Positions 44,602 to 53,310 of a stretch of DNA of 64,000 bases are shown in pieces. Every line of letters begins with the position of its first letter. Positions within the stretch are counted from its first letter, which is position 1. Below the pieces are notes generated by a model. It did no database searches and was not told the origin of the DNA. It worked only from the letters and a program-made list of their open reading frames with translations. Origin of the DNA: Lysinibacillus sp. OF-1 (lineage in GTDB: Bacteria; Bacillota; Bacilli; Bacillales_A; Planococcaceae); assembly GCF_028356935.1 (NCBI RefSeq), contig NZ_CP102798.1, positions 744,001-808,000 on the forward strand. The letters run 5' to 3'. The translations under genes and the position numbers were made by a program.

Positions 44602-44630
44602 TGAGCCTTCTCAAATTTTGAGAAGGCTCA
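44602..44630. terminator. peptide-transport operon terminator, right copy of the duplicated hairpin
   Basis: TGAGCCTTCTC/GAGAAGGCTCA stem. Differs from 44031-44055 by one loop base and outer positions. On the minus strand it terminates the binding-protein gene. Confidence 0.88.
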
Positions 44631-44638
44631 AATTAGTA

Positions 44639-46450
44639 TTACTTATTATCGTTATATGCTTTTACAAATTCTTTTACTTTCTCGCTATCTGCCTCCAGTT
44701 TTAAACCAGTATCGATTAATGGAGATACTGTGGATACAGCTGGTTTTTTATTGCCTTGGTAATAGCTAATGAATTCGTCTTGGTTAATGGAGTATAGGAT
44801 TGCTTTACGTAAATCTGCTGAATCAGAAACTGCACGTCCAGACGTATTCATTTGTAAGTAAGACACAGCATTACTATCTGCCGTATTTAATGTTAATTTA
44901 GCGTCTGATTTCACAATATCCAACTTCGTTTCTGGAACTGTTTGAAGAACATGTATTTCACCATTACGTAATGCAGATAGTGCACTATCAACATCAGAGA
45001 TAAATCGAACATTAATTTTGGCGATTTTTGGTTCATATTCGCTACCTGCACGGTAAGCAGGGTTTTTCACGAATTGTGCTTCATAATCATTTTTCTTCAC
45101 TAAAATGTAAGGACCACTTGCATATAGCTGATTGTTAAATGTTGCTGAACCTTCCGTTATAGTAGCTTGATCACCATAGGCAATGTCTTTATCAGGATCA
45201 TAGCTAGCCACGTCATACGTATTAATGCTTGTTACTTGTTTTTCAGATACGATACCACCAGATTGGTGTGCTAAATAATTTAATACTTGTGGGAATGGAG
45301 TTGGCGTTGTAATTTTAACAACTTGGTATGCACCTGCTGCATTATGAACAGCACCTTTTTCCTTTGTTAATTGTGCTATTGAAGCAGGTAGGTTTTGTGA
45401 TAAGGCATCTAACACTGATTGCTCAGAGCCTGCTACTTTTTTGCTTTGTAATTCAGCTAAATCAGAAACGATTTCCACTGTTTCTATATTTTCATGAATG
45501 CTATAAGTACGATGATCTGGTACTGAATTAGCATCTTTTGCACGATTTAATGAGAAGACAACATCTTCAGCTGACACTAATTCACCTGTATCAATTGCTG
45601 CACCATCTTTCACAGCTGCAAAGTGGATATCATCACGTAAAATGAAGTAATATTCTTGATTACCTTCAGCCATTACATGGTTATAAGATAATGAACCATC
45701 TGAAACAACTTCATCTGTATCTGTTAAGTTAACAAGACGAACGTACATATTCGTGTTTAATGTATTGATGGAACCATCATTCCCTTTGATTGGGTCAAGT
45801 GAAGTAAGGGAGTTGATTGTTTGGTGTAAGATTAAAGGTTCTGTTGCATTCTTAGCCGCATCATTAAATTCAATTTTTTCCCAAACCTGTGCACGAGATT
45901 TTGGTAAAAGGACCGTTTTAGGATTTACTAATTCAGAGTAGATCCCTTGATATTTATTGGAAATATATAAAGGCGCAATATAAGCTTGATCGAATACTAG
46001 TAATTGCTCTAAATCTTTGTATTTAGCTGCTGCTTCTTCACCAGTCAATGTGCTTGCTTCATCGATTAGTGCATCTAATTTTGAATCTGCAACAACACTG
46101 TAGTCACCGCCTGTTTTAAATAGACCACGTACAGCATAGTCAGGGTTCCCAGTTACTGTCGTCCAGCTTGAAAGAGCAAGATCATAGTTACCCGCTTCTT
46201 TTTGAGCAGAGAATGAACCGTAATCTGGTTGAATATTTAGTTTTACATCAAAACCATTTTTCACCAATTGGTCGCGTACAATATTCATATCTTCTTCAGC
46301 AGACGCCATTCCTAATACTTCAATGGCCACTTTGCCATTGCTCTTGTTATTATCTTTTGAATCTTTACTGCCTTCTACGTCAGTTTTTGTTTGTACACAG
46401 CCAGCTAAAGCTAGTACTGCAACGAATAAAAATACAAGTAATTTCTTCAT
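44639..46450 (-). CDS. peptide ABC transporter substrate-binding lipoprotein, apparently circularly permuted
   Basis: 603-residue SBP_bac_5 lipoprotein; lipobox ALAGC with Cys 18, then a charged linker. Segment order is unusual. Residues about 41-180 (AIEVLGMASAEEDMNIVRDQL..., YDLALSSW, LYISNKYQGI) look like the last third of an OppA/DppA protein. Residues about 203-603 then start like a normal mature N-terminus (TSLDPIKGNDGS, FILRDDIHF, SAEDVVFSLNRAKD) and end at LRKAILYSINQDEFISYYQ...KEFVKAYNDNK, where a normal protein would continue into the segment found at the front. ATG 46450 has GGAGG six bases upstream. It is cotranscribed with two permeases. Confidence 0.9.
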   Translation of the reverse strand: MKKLLVFLFVAVLALAGCVQTKTDVEGSKDSKDNNKSNGKVAIEVLGMASAEEDMNIVRDQLVKNGFDVKLNIQPDYGSFSAQKEAGNYDLALSSWTTVTGNPDYAVRGLFKTGGDYSVVADSKLDALIDEASTLTGEEAAAKYKDLEQLLVFDQAYIAPLYISNKYQGIYSELVNPKTVLLPKSRAQVWEKIEFNDAAKNATEPLILHQTINSLTSLDPIKGNDGSINTLNTNMYVRLVNLTDTDEVVSDGSLSYNHVMAEGNQEYYFILRDDIHFAAVKDGAAIDTGELVSAEDVVFSLNRAKDANSVPDHRTYSIHENIETVEIVSDLAELQSKKVAGSEQSVLDALSQNLPASIAQLTKEKGAVHNAAGAYQVVKITTPTPFPQVLNYLAHQSGGIVSEKQVTSINTYDVASYDPDKDIAYGDQATITEGSATFNNQLYASGPYILVKKNDYEAQFVKNPAYRAGSEYEPKIAKINVRFISDVDSALSALRNGEIHVLQTVPETKLDIVKSDAKLTLNTADSNAVSYLQMNTSGRAVSDSADLRKAILYSINQDEFISYYQGNKKPAVSTVSPLIDTGLKLEADSEKVKEFVKAYNDNK

Positions 46451-46462
46451 AGTTACCTCCAA

Positions 46463-47959
46463 TTAATTTGTTTTTGGATCTAAAGCATCTCGTAAACCAT
46501 CTCCTAAGAAGTTAAAGGAGAGGACAAGAAGCATAATACAAAGACCTGGGAAAATCGCGACATATGAATGTGTCTCCAGGTACGTACTACCAACTTTTAA
46601 AATATTGCCCCATTCGGGAATATGTGGCTCAATACCAAGCCCTAAAAAACTTAAACTACTTGTTGAAATAACAGCTCCCCCAATCGTTAAGGTTGCTTTC
46701 ACAATCATTGGTGCTAATGAATTGGGAACAATATGCTTGAAAATAATAGCAGCATCAGATGCACCTAAAGCTCTAGCTGATTCCACAAATTCAAAATTAG
46801 CAAGCTGCATAACATTAGCCCGCATTGTACGAGCATAGGTTGGAATTGCCCCAACACTCAGCGCAATAATGAGGTTCACTGTATTAGCACCAAAGGCAGC
46901 GATAATAGCAATAGCTAACAAAATGCCAGGGATAGCATATAAAACATCAAGGCTTCGCATGATGATATTATCAGTGGATTTTCCATAATAGCCTGACAAA
47001 GCGCCTAATGTCCCTCCCACAACTGCTGGAATAATCGTTGAGAAAAATCCGACGATTAACGATATTTGTGCACCAAATACAATGCGAGAAAATAAATCTC
47101 GTCCGTAATTATCTGTGCCTAGCGGATAGTCCAATGATGGTGTTTGCAGTAACGCACCATAGTTATTTTCTGTAGCAAAATCATAGTCAAAAGTCCAAGA
47201 GCTTGTGACGGACAATGAGAACATGAAAATAATGAAGAATAAGCCGAATACAGCCATCGTATTACGTAAAATCTTTTCCCATATTTTTTGCCACTTTTCT
47301 ATAGAAGACGGATTTGCCTTTCGAGCCTTTTGAATCAGGCTATAGCCTAGTAATGTCGCAAATAGATTACCAGTGAAAGTTGCAAATAGTAATAAAACGC
47401 CGGGAATAATCATCCATTTAGGTGCCTCAGTAGCTGTCACATATTTCGTACATAAAATGGCCATCACGATATAAAATAGCGCTAGTACTAAGAAAACACC
47501 CATCGCCAGTAAAAAGGTATCCGTTACATATGGTTTAAATATATTCAATGCTGCAATACCAATGATGAATAATTGTGTAATAAAGGCATAGGCTGCAAAA
47601 GTATATTCTGCAGATTTTCTTTTCGACACAAGCATAAATGCAAAGGATGTTGAAAAAATATTGCCTGACAATATAGTGATTAACAATGGATAGCCCAGCA
47701 CTCGAGTGTTTTTTTGAATGTCACCGTGCTTTGCTAAGTCCTTTTTAATTCGTAAATTGATGAAAGCAACATATGCCGTGGTAATAGCATAAATAACAAA
47801 AAAGAGTATAATAACTGGTCGCCAGCTATTGGTAGAAAAATTATAGCTATAGGCTAGAAACAAGAAAGAAAACAATAAGGAAAAGACAAAAGTGAAATGA
47901 GAATTGACATATTCCTGTGTAATCTTCAAGAGTAGTTTGACATGTAAGATGTTTTTCAC
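46463..47959 (-). CDS. peptide ABC transporter permease, OppC-type, with extra N-terminal membrane domain
   Basis: 498 residues, against about 300 for OppC/DppC. The C-terminal 275 residues are the normal permease: PLGTDNYGRDLFSRIVFGAQISL, then the EAA loop ESARALGASDAAIIFKHIVPN, and GLGIEPHIPEWGNIL. The first about 220 residues add roughly six hydrophobic helices of unrecognised family, with a RKANPSSIEKWQKIWEKI linker. GTG 47959 has AAAGGAGG upstream, and 13 bases separate it from the OppB-type gene. Both normal halves look intact. Confidence 0.92.
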   Translation of the reverse strand: MKNILHVKLLLKITQEYVNSHFTFVFSLLFSFLFLAYSYNFSTNSWRPVIILFFVIYAITTAYVAFINLRIKKDLAKHGDIQKNTRVLGYPLLITILSGNIFSTSFAFMLVSKRKSAEYTFAAYAFITQLFIIGIAALNIFKPYVTDTFLLAMGVFLVLALFYIVMAILCTKYVTATEAPKWMIIPGVLLLFATFTGNLFATLLGYSLIQKARKANPSSIEKWQKIWEKILRNTMAVFGLFFIIFMFSLSVTSSWTFDYDFATENNYGALLQTPSLDYPLGTDNYGRDLFSRIVFGAQISLIVGFFSTIIPAVVGGTLGALSGYYGKSTDNIIMRSLDVLYAIPGILLAIAIIAAFGANTVNLIIALSVGAIPTYARTMRANVMQLANFEFVESARALGASDAAIIFKHIVPNSLAPMIVKATLTIGGAVISTSSLSFLGLGIEPHIPEWGNILKVGSTYLETHSYVAIFPGLCIMLLVLSFNFLGDGLRDALDPKTN

Positions 47960-47972
47960 AGGTGATCCTCCT

Positions 47973-49403
47973 TTAAGACTTCTTCATTTTCGAGCGAATG
48001 CGTGGATCAAAAAAGGCATACATGATATCAATCAATAAATTGACAATTGAAATAGTAATGGCAATATAAACAACGCCTCCAAGAATGGCCGGAATATCAG
48101 GGATAAATTGTTTATCGACTATATAGCTACCAATCCCACTAATGTTGAATACCTTTTCTGTTACAGATGCGCCTCCCAACATACCCCCAAAAAGAAGTCC
48201 AATCACCGTAATAATTGGAATCATGGCATTACGAATGGCATGTTTTGAAATGACTTTAAATTCATTTAAGCCTTTTGCTTTTGCTGTAATAATGTAATCC
48301 TCATGAATCACCTCAAGCATACTCGACCTTGTCATCCTAGCGATGGATGCTGTAATGGATGTTCCCAAGACGATAATGGGCATGATGAGCGATAACCAAT
48401 TGTGAGGATTATAGGTCGCTGGAAACCATTGAAGCTTTAAAGCAAACGTTAAAATAAAAATTAAACCTTGCCAAAAGCTTGGGATGGATAAACCGATTAA
48501 AGCAATGAACATAAATGTATAATCCAAATATGAATTTGGACGAACAGCTGAAATAATACCGACCGGAATAGCAATGGCGATAGCCATTAACAATGACAAT
48601 ACGGCTATTTCAAGTGTGACAGGAAATTTTGTCGCAATGCTGTGGGTAATATCTTCTTTACCTGCAAAGGATGTTCCTAAATCAAATGTAAATAGGCCAG
48701 ATAGTGCGTTCCAAAGCTGCGATAAATAAGGCTGATCTAAACCGTGAATACGATTAAAATTCGCAATCTGCTCGGGTGTTGCTTCAACTCCGAGTAGGTT
48801 TCTTGCTGGGTCAAATGGTGATAAATACAAAATAGTAAACACCAATGTAGCTACACCAACAATGACAATGAAGCTTTGTAAAAGACGTTCAATAATAAAT
48901 TGTAGGAACGGATTCGCAAATAAGATAAGTACTACATAAAATAAAAAAGCTGGTAGAAAGGTAAGAGCGATAAAGCGTTTGTTTGTTAGTAGCTGATTAA
49001 AAAATTGGTTATACGTTAGTTGTTGTATGCCCTCTTTTTGTAAATCTTGATCCACTTGCTGTTGTAGTTTATTTTGAGCTAATTGCTTGGCTGTTGTTTG
49101 AATTTGTGACTGTAATACAGTCTCTTTAAAAAAGGTAGCTTTTGCTATTTCTTGTTGTTCAAAGTCCTTTTGCCAGTGAGCAACCAAAGCCTTCTCTAGG
49201 TAGTACTGACTACGTAATGCAAAAGCCTGATCATAATTGTTTGAATGATTTCTTTTCCGATAGATAAAGTATGTAAAGGGATGAACTAAAATACTTAAGA
49301 AAAAAAGAATCAAATGGTAAGGCTTTTGATGCATTAGTTTTTGATAAACCGTAGAAAAGAAAATAAATTCCTTAGGTTTTAAATGATTTTTTGAAGTAAC
49401 CAT
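47973..49403 (-). CDS. peptide ABC transporter permease, OppB-type, with N-terminal extension
   Basis: 476 residues, against about 310 for OppB. From about residue 168 the OppB pattern is clear: ERLLQSFIVIVGVATLVF, LSPFDPARNLLG, HGLDQPYLSQL and the EAA loop TAKAKGLNEFKVISKHAIRNA. The added front has one helix (PYHLILFFLSILVHPFTYFI), a Gln/Lys-rich probable coiled coil (about residues 65-135) and a second helix. ATG 49403 follows GGAGG. First gene of the minus-strand operon, divergent from the fused ATPase gene. Confidence 0.92.
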   Translation of the reverse strand: MVTSKNHLKPKEFIFFSTVYQKLMHQKPYHLILFFLSILVHPFTYFIYRKRNHSNNYDQAFALRSQYYLEKALVAHWQKDFEQQEIAKATFFKETVLQSQIQTTAKQLAQNKLQQQVDQDLQKEGIQQLTYNQFFNQLLTNKRFIALTFLPAFLFYVVLILFANPFLQFIIERLLQSFIVIVGVATLVFTILYLSPFDPARNLLGVEATPEQIANFNRIHGLDQPYLSQLWNALSGLFTFDLGTSFAGKEDITHSIATKFPVTLEIAVLSLLMAIAIAIPVGIISAVRPNSYLDYTFMFIALIGLSIPSFWQGLIFILTFALKLQWFPATYNPHNWLSLIMPIIVLGTSITASIARMTRSSMLEVIHEDYIITAKAKGLNEFKVISKHAIRNAMIPIITVIGLLFGGMLGGASVTEKVFNISGIGSYIVDKQFIPDIPAILGGVVYIAITISIVNLLIDIMYAFFDPRIRSKMKKS

Positions 49404-49524
49404 GCATTTCCTCCAAACGTAAATAAAATATTCAGCATCATATTGTATAATTCCTATCAGTATTGTAAAGTATGGATTATACTTGTAAGTAAGTCAATCA
49501 CAAATTTTAAAAAGGATGGGTCGA

Positions 49525-51264
49525 ATGAATGAAAAGCTTTTAGAAATCAATAATCTTCGCGTGTCCTTTATCACAGGGGAGACAGAATTCGAAGCTGTTA
49601 AGGATGTTAGCTTCCATCTAAATAAAGGTGAAACACTCGGAATTGTAGGAGAGTCTGGAAGTGGAAAAAGTGTAACGGCTCGTTCCATTATGCGTTTATT
49701 ACCATCGCCGCCTTCATTTCTGAAATCTGGCACTATTGTGTTTAAAGGCCAAGAACTCACGGAATTAAGTGAAAAACAAATGGAAGGGATTCGTGGACAA
49801 GATATTAGTATGATCTTTCAGGATCCGATGACATCAACAAACCCTACCATTCGAATAGGAGATCAAGTGGCTGAAAGTTTAATCAAGCATCAGGCCATGT
49901 CAAAAACAGAGGCCTACCAACAAACAATTGAATTATTAAAACTGGTTGGTATTCAGGATGCTGAAGAAAGATATCGACAATACCCTCACGAATTCTCAGG
50001 TGGTATGCGCCAACGTGTGATGATTGCCATGGCACTTGCTTGTAACCCGTCCCTGCTTATTGCGGATGAGCCAACAACAGCACTTGATGTAACGATTCAA
50101 GCGCAAATACTGAAATTGATGCGTGATATGCAGAAAAAAATGGGGACGTCTATTGTTTTAATTACACATGACTTAGGCGTGGTTGCAGGTATGTGTGATC
50201 GTATCATCGTCATGAAAGAAGGAGAAATTGTTGAACAGGGCACAACGGAAGAGATTTTTGCGAATGCTCAGCATCCATATACCCAAAAATTATTGAATGC
50301 GCTACCAAAGCTGCATGAAAAAAAGCAGCCAAAAGAGATAGCCAATATTCAGTCAGGTATCAATCGTCATAAGCCATTGATTGAGGTGACACATCTGTCG
50401 AAGGAATTTTCACTAGGTCGTGGTCAAACGCTAAAAGCAGTCAATGATTTATCCTTCCATATATATCCTGGTGAAACATTGGGCTTGGTTGGTGAATCAG
50501 GCTCAGGAAAATCTACTACAGGTCGAACGATTCTTCAGCTTCATCAGCCTACAAATGGAGAGGTTTTATATCAAGGCATACCCGTAACAAGACTAACGAA
50601 AAAGCAGTTAAAGGCAATGCGTCGTCATATGCAAATTATTTTCCAAGATCCTTATTCATCGTTAAATCCTCGAAAAAAAATCTTAGATATTATCGGGGAA
50701 GCTCTGGATATTCATGGTCTAGTGAAGACACATGAAGAAAGACGACTACGAGTAGAGGAATTGCTTGAGCTTGTTGGTTTAAGGAAAGAACATGCTATGC
50801 GTTATCCTCATGAATTTTCAGGGGGGCAACGTCAGCGAATTGGGATTGCTAGAGCATTAGCAGTCGAGCCAAACTTTATTGTTTGTGATGAACCTTTATC
50901 AGCACTGGATGTTTCTATTCAAAAGCAGATTGTAGATTTATTAAAGGAATTACAGCAAAAACTTGGTTTAACATATTTATTTATTGCCCATGATCTGTCA
51001 ATGGTGAAACATATTAGTGATCGTGTTGCGGTCATGTATGGTGGGAAAATTGTTGAATTGGCAGAAAGTGAAGAACTATATACTAATCCACAGCATCCTT
51101 ATACCCGTGCATTATTACGCTCAATACCTATTCCAGATCCTGCAATAGAGAAGAAGAAATATAATGATGCCGAATATATCGAAGATAAAAAAGTACGCTA
51201 TGAAGTAGAAAATAGTCAGCTAGTAGAGGTTTCTCCTAACCATTGGGTAGCTGTGACAATGTGA
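49525..51264 (+). CDS. fused peptide ABC transporter ATPase (OppD-OppF type)
   Basis: 579 residues with two complete ATPase domains. Domain 1 (about 1-265): [43 protein letters not shown]. Domain 2 (about 290-560): [42 protein letters not shown]. Each has the oligopeptide-type C-terminal tail ([12 protein letters not shown] and [12 protein letters not shown]). ATG 49525 is preceded by AAAGGA at 49511-49516; ATG 49516 overlaps that site. Divergent from the permease-binding-protein operon, it supplies the motor for that importer. Confidence 0.94.
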   Translation: MNEKLLEINNLRVSFITGETEFEAVKDVSFHLNKGETLGIVGESGSGKSVTARSIMRLLPSPPSFLKSGTIVFKGQELTELSEKQMEGIRGQDISMIFQDPMTSTNPTIRIGDQVAESLIKHQAMSKTEAYQQTIELLKLVGIQDAEERYRQYPHEFSGGMRQRVMIAMALACNPSLLIADEPTTALDVTIQAQILKLMRDMQKKMGTSIVLITHDLGVVAGMCDRIIVMKEGEIVEQGTTEEIFANAQHPYTQKLLNALPKLHEKKQPKEIANIQSGINRHKPLIEVTHLSKEFSLGRGQTLKAVNDLSFHIYPGETLGLVGESGSGKSTTGRTILQLHQPTNGEVLYQGIPVTRLTKKQLKAMRRHMQIIFQDPYSSLNPRKKILDIIGEALDIHGLVKTHEERRLRVEELLELVGLRKEHAMRYPHEFSGGQRQRIGIARALAVEPNFIVCDEPLSALDVSIQKQIVDLLKELQQKLGLTYLFIAHDLSMVKHISDRVAVMYGGKIVELAESEELYTNPQHPYTRALLRSIPIPDPAIEKKKYNDAEYIEDKKVRYEVENSQLVEVSPNHWVAVTM

Positions 51265-51306
51265 TAGCTTGAATGTAGTAGCTTGATATTTTACAATAGA
51301 AACATC

Positions 51307-51366
51307 GTGCAACTTTTTGTTTTCCTAATGATGAGTTGCACAACTTATACCAAGCGTAGGTATAAG
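51307..51366 (+). other. two adjacent hairpins after the fused ATPase gene
   Basis: GTGCAACT/AGTTGCAC (51307-51341) and CTTATACC/GGTATAAG (51344-51366). Neither has a downstream T-run, so they may be weak terminators or mRNA-stabilising structures, or belong to the leader of the nuclease gene. Confidence 0.5.
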
Positions 51367-51397
51367 CAAAGATGATTAGTTGTGAGGGGCCTACTAC

Positions 51398-52018
51398 ATG
51401 AAAATGCAAGATATAAAAACATTAATAACAAGTGGTACGATTATTCTGGCTGTAGCATTGTACATGATATTTGGCAGATCACCTGCCGAAGATCAAGATA
51501 CTAAAACAGTGACAGATCAGCAAGGAACTATTTCAATTGAACAAGTGGAAGAAAAAACAGGAAATAAACGCTTTGAGCTAGACTATATTAAAGCATATGA
51601 TGGAGATACGATTCAGGCGACAATTAATGGTGAGAAACGAAAAATTCGTCTGTTAATGGTGGATACACCTGAAATGAATTACAACAAAGGCGATGCCCAG
51701 CCATATGCTGAACAAGCAAAAGATTACACGATTAATTTATTGGAAAAGGCTAAAAAAATTGAAGCAGTCTATGATGTTGGGCCAGAAACAGACAATTATG
51801 ATCGCCTTCTAGCCTATGTTTTTGTAGATGATGTATTATTGCAGGAATCCTTATTAAAGGAAGGCCTTGCAGTTGTACGTTATATTCATAAGCCAAACAA
51901 CACATTTGAAGATGCATTTAGAGCTATTCAACAAAAAACACAGGATGCTAAATTAAATATTTGGTCATATGATGACTACTTCCAAAATGATGGTTTCCAC
52001 CCTGAAGTAGTTCAATAA
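51398..52018 (+). CDS. membrane-anchored thermonuclease-like protein (SNase family)
   Basis: 206 residues. An N-terminal helix (about 8-25, TLITSGTIILAVALYMIF) with no clear cleavage site anchors it, then an acidic linker and an SNase (OB-fold) domain from residue 60: AYDGDTIQ (Ca2+ Asp), IRLLMVDTPEMNY (catalytic Arg and Glu), and YDRLLAYVFVDD with the second Arg (about 143). All active-site residues are present, so extracellular DNA/RNA hydrolysis is plausible. ATG 51398 follows GAGGGG. Confidence 0.9.
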   Translation: MKMQDIKTLITSGTIILAVALYMIFGRSPAEDQDTKTVTDQQGTISIEQVEEKTGNKRFELDYIKAYDGDTIQATINGEKRKIRLLMVDTPEMNYNKGDAQPYAEQAKDYTINLLEKAKKIEAVYDVGPETDNYDRLLAYVFVDDVLLQESLLKEGLAVVRYIHKPNNTFEDAFRAIQQKTQDAKLNIWSYDDYFQNDGFHPEVVQ

Positions 52019-52065
52019 ACTAAAAATCCCTTTACTATACGCCTTTTAAAGGGCAATTTCAAAAA

Positions 52066-52097
52066 AGCTACTGTCTGTATTCTACAGGCAGTAGCTT
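52066..52097. terminator. nuclease gene terminator, left copy of a duplicated hairpin
   Basis: AGCTACTG.../...CAGTAGCT stem preceded by six A. The complete 32-base unit is repeated without change at 52625-52656. Confidence 0.9.
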
Positions 52098-52620
52098 ATG
52101 TTGTTGAAAAAAGGTAATGTCAACGGCATAATAAGCAATTTTTTAAGGCGAGGGGTTGATTTCCGCTCCGCCAGCGTCCTTTCCAGGGGGCGTCCGATGA
52201 GCCGCTTCACTCACTGCGTTTCGCTCCAGGGTCTCATCTGTGACGCTAAATCCCCTAGGAGTGACGCTGGCTCCACTCCAATCAACCATTCTGCAAAAGT
52301 GTCTTTTCCTGAACAAAATAGCCCATTATTTATAGTATAAGAGAGGATAGCCTCTTACTTTCAATGTGGAGAAGTGATGTGTGACAACACCCCACCATAA
52401 AAGAGTAGTGAATACCTTTACTTTTTTGCTAAAAAGTGAACATTTTTATTTTATGGATTGGAGTGGAAGGCTACTTGACTCCCGTGGGAATAGCGAGACA
52501 GGCGAGCCCCTGCACGGAGGAAGCGGCTCGCCGCTCGCCCACAGGAAAGCAAGTAGCCTGCAACGGAAATCCTTTTTCACCTTTCACATAAATTCTATGG
52601 ATGGTTTTGTTTTTCAACAC
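52098..52620 (+). repeat. long non-coding repeat element, copy C
   Basis: 523 bp from ATGTTGTTGAAAAAA to TTTTTCAACAC. Module 1 52156-52287 (GGTTGATTTCCG...CGCTGG...AATCAACC), module 2 52455-52572 (GGATTGGAGTGG...GGCTACTTG/CAAGTAGCC...GGAAATCC). Frames crossing it are not genes: they lack binding sites and follow the repeat in all copies. Flanked by an identical terminator on each side. Confidence 0.9.
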
Positions 52621-52624
52621 TATG

Positions 52625-52660
52625 AGCTACTGTCTGTATTCTACAGGCAGTAGCTTTTTT
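52625..52660. terminator. right copy of the duplicated terminator
   Basis: Identical over 32 bases to 52066-52097, here followed by a T-run. Confidence 0.9.
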
Positions 52661-52711
52661 AACCTAATTCTCTTAAAATCACCAAACCTAATTTTAGCAT
52701 AATAAGATGTT

Positions 52712-53107
52712 GGGGTTTTCGTTAGTAGATGTATCCCAAAACAACTAGTTGGATTTGGTCGCTTTCCTTACTCAAAGGGAAGATTAACTAAAGAAGATGA
52801 GATGATTATTTCTAAATATATCGATTTCTTAGACTTAACTGATTTAGAGAATAGATATTTAGATGAACTTTCTGGTGGTCAAAGACAAAGGACATATGTA
52901 GCGATGGTTTTGTGTCAAGAAACTGAATATGTACTATTGGACGAGCCATTGAACAACCTTGATGTTGCTCGTTCTGTTCAAATCGTTTGCAGTAGCAACT
53001 GTCTGTTTTCCGTTCTAGCTTTTAAAATAATTTGTGTTAGTTTGCACACACTATACTACAATAAAGGGATACAGTTTCAGCAACAATTGTTGATGGTCTT
53101 CCAATAA
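52712..53107 (+). pseudogene. fragment of a siderophore ABC transporter ATPase (YclP-type)
   Basis: From about 52742 the frame reads QLVGFGRFPYSKGRLTKEDE, then LSGGQRQRTYVAMVLCQ and LLDEPLNNLD, the middle of a ferric-siderophore ATPase of the YclP/FhuC group. Walker A and the N-terminal third are missing, and after LDVARSVQI the similarity ends in unrelated sequence. About 85 codons of real homology remain, so it is a broken remnant. A short frame at 53128-53187 may be another remnant. The Fur site nearby suggests an earlier iron-uptake locus. Confidence 0.85.
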
Positions 53108-53275
53108 TATCGAGCAATAGAAACAATGATGAGCCTAGTAACCTTATTTATATTCATTGGAGCAACGATAGTTTATAAAAGTAAATGAGGGTAGATCGTT
53201 ACTGATTGAACTTTGCTAATAAATATAGTATTTGTTAGCATGAAAAAAGAAGTTGAACAAATTATAAGATTATTG

Positions 53276-53304
53276 TTGACAAGTTAAATGAAAATGATTA
53301 TCAT
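53276..53304 (+). promoter_or_regulatory. Fur-box promoter
   Basis: TTGACA (53276-53281), 17-bp spacer, TATCAT (53299-53304). TGAAAATGATTATCA (53289-53303) matches the 7-1-7 Fur box TGATAATnATTATCA with one mismatch and covers the -10, so Fur with iron should repress. Confidence 0.85.
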
Positions 53305-53310
53305 TATCAT

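Noticed and set aside
52098-52340. Open frame of 80 codons across module 1 of the repeat
   Set aside because: Frame depends on palindrome arms; copies A, B and D do not preserve it.
52381-52653. Open frame of 90 codons inside repeat copy C, with similar frames in copy A (15679-15996)
   Set aside because: They follow the repeat sequence, run into the terminator, and have no conserved start or binding site, so they are chance frames.
53241-53288. 15-codon frame beginning ATGAAAAAAGAAG just before the Fur promoter
   Set aside because: No ribosome binding site and it overlaps the -35 region; more likely part of a decayed gene.
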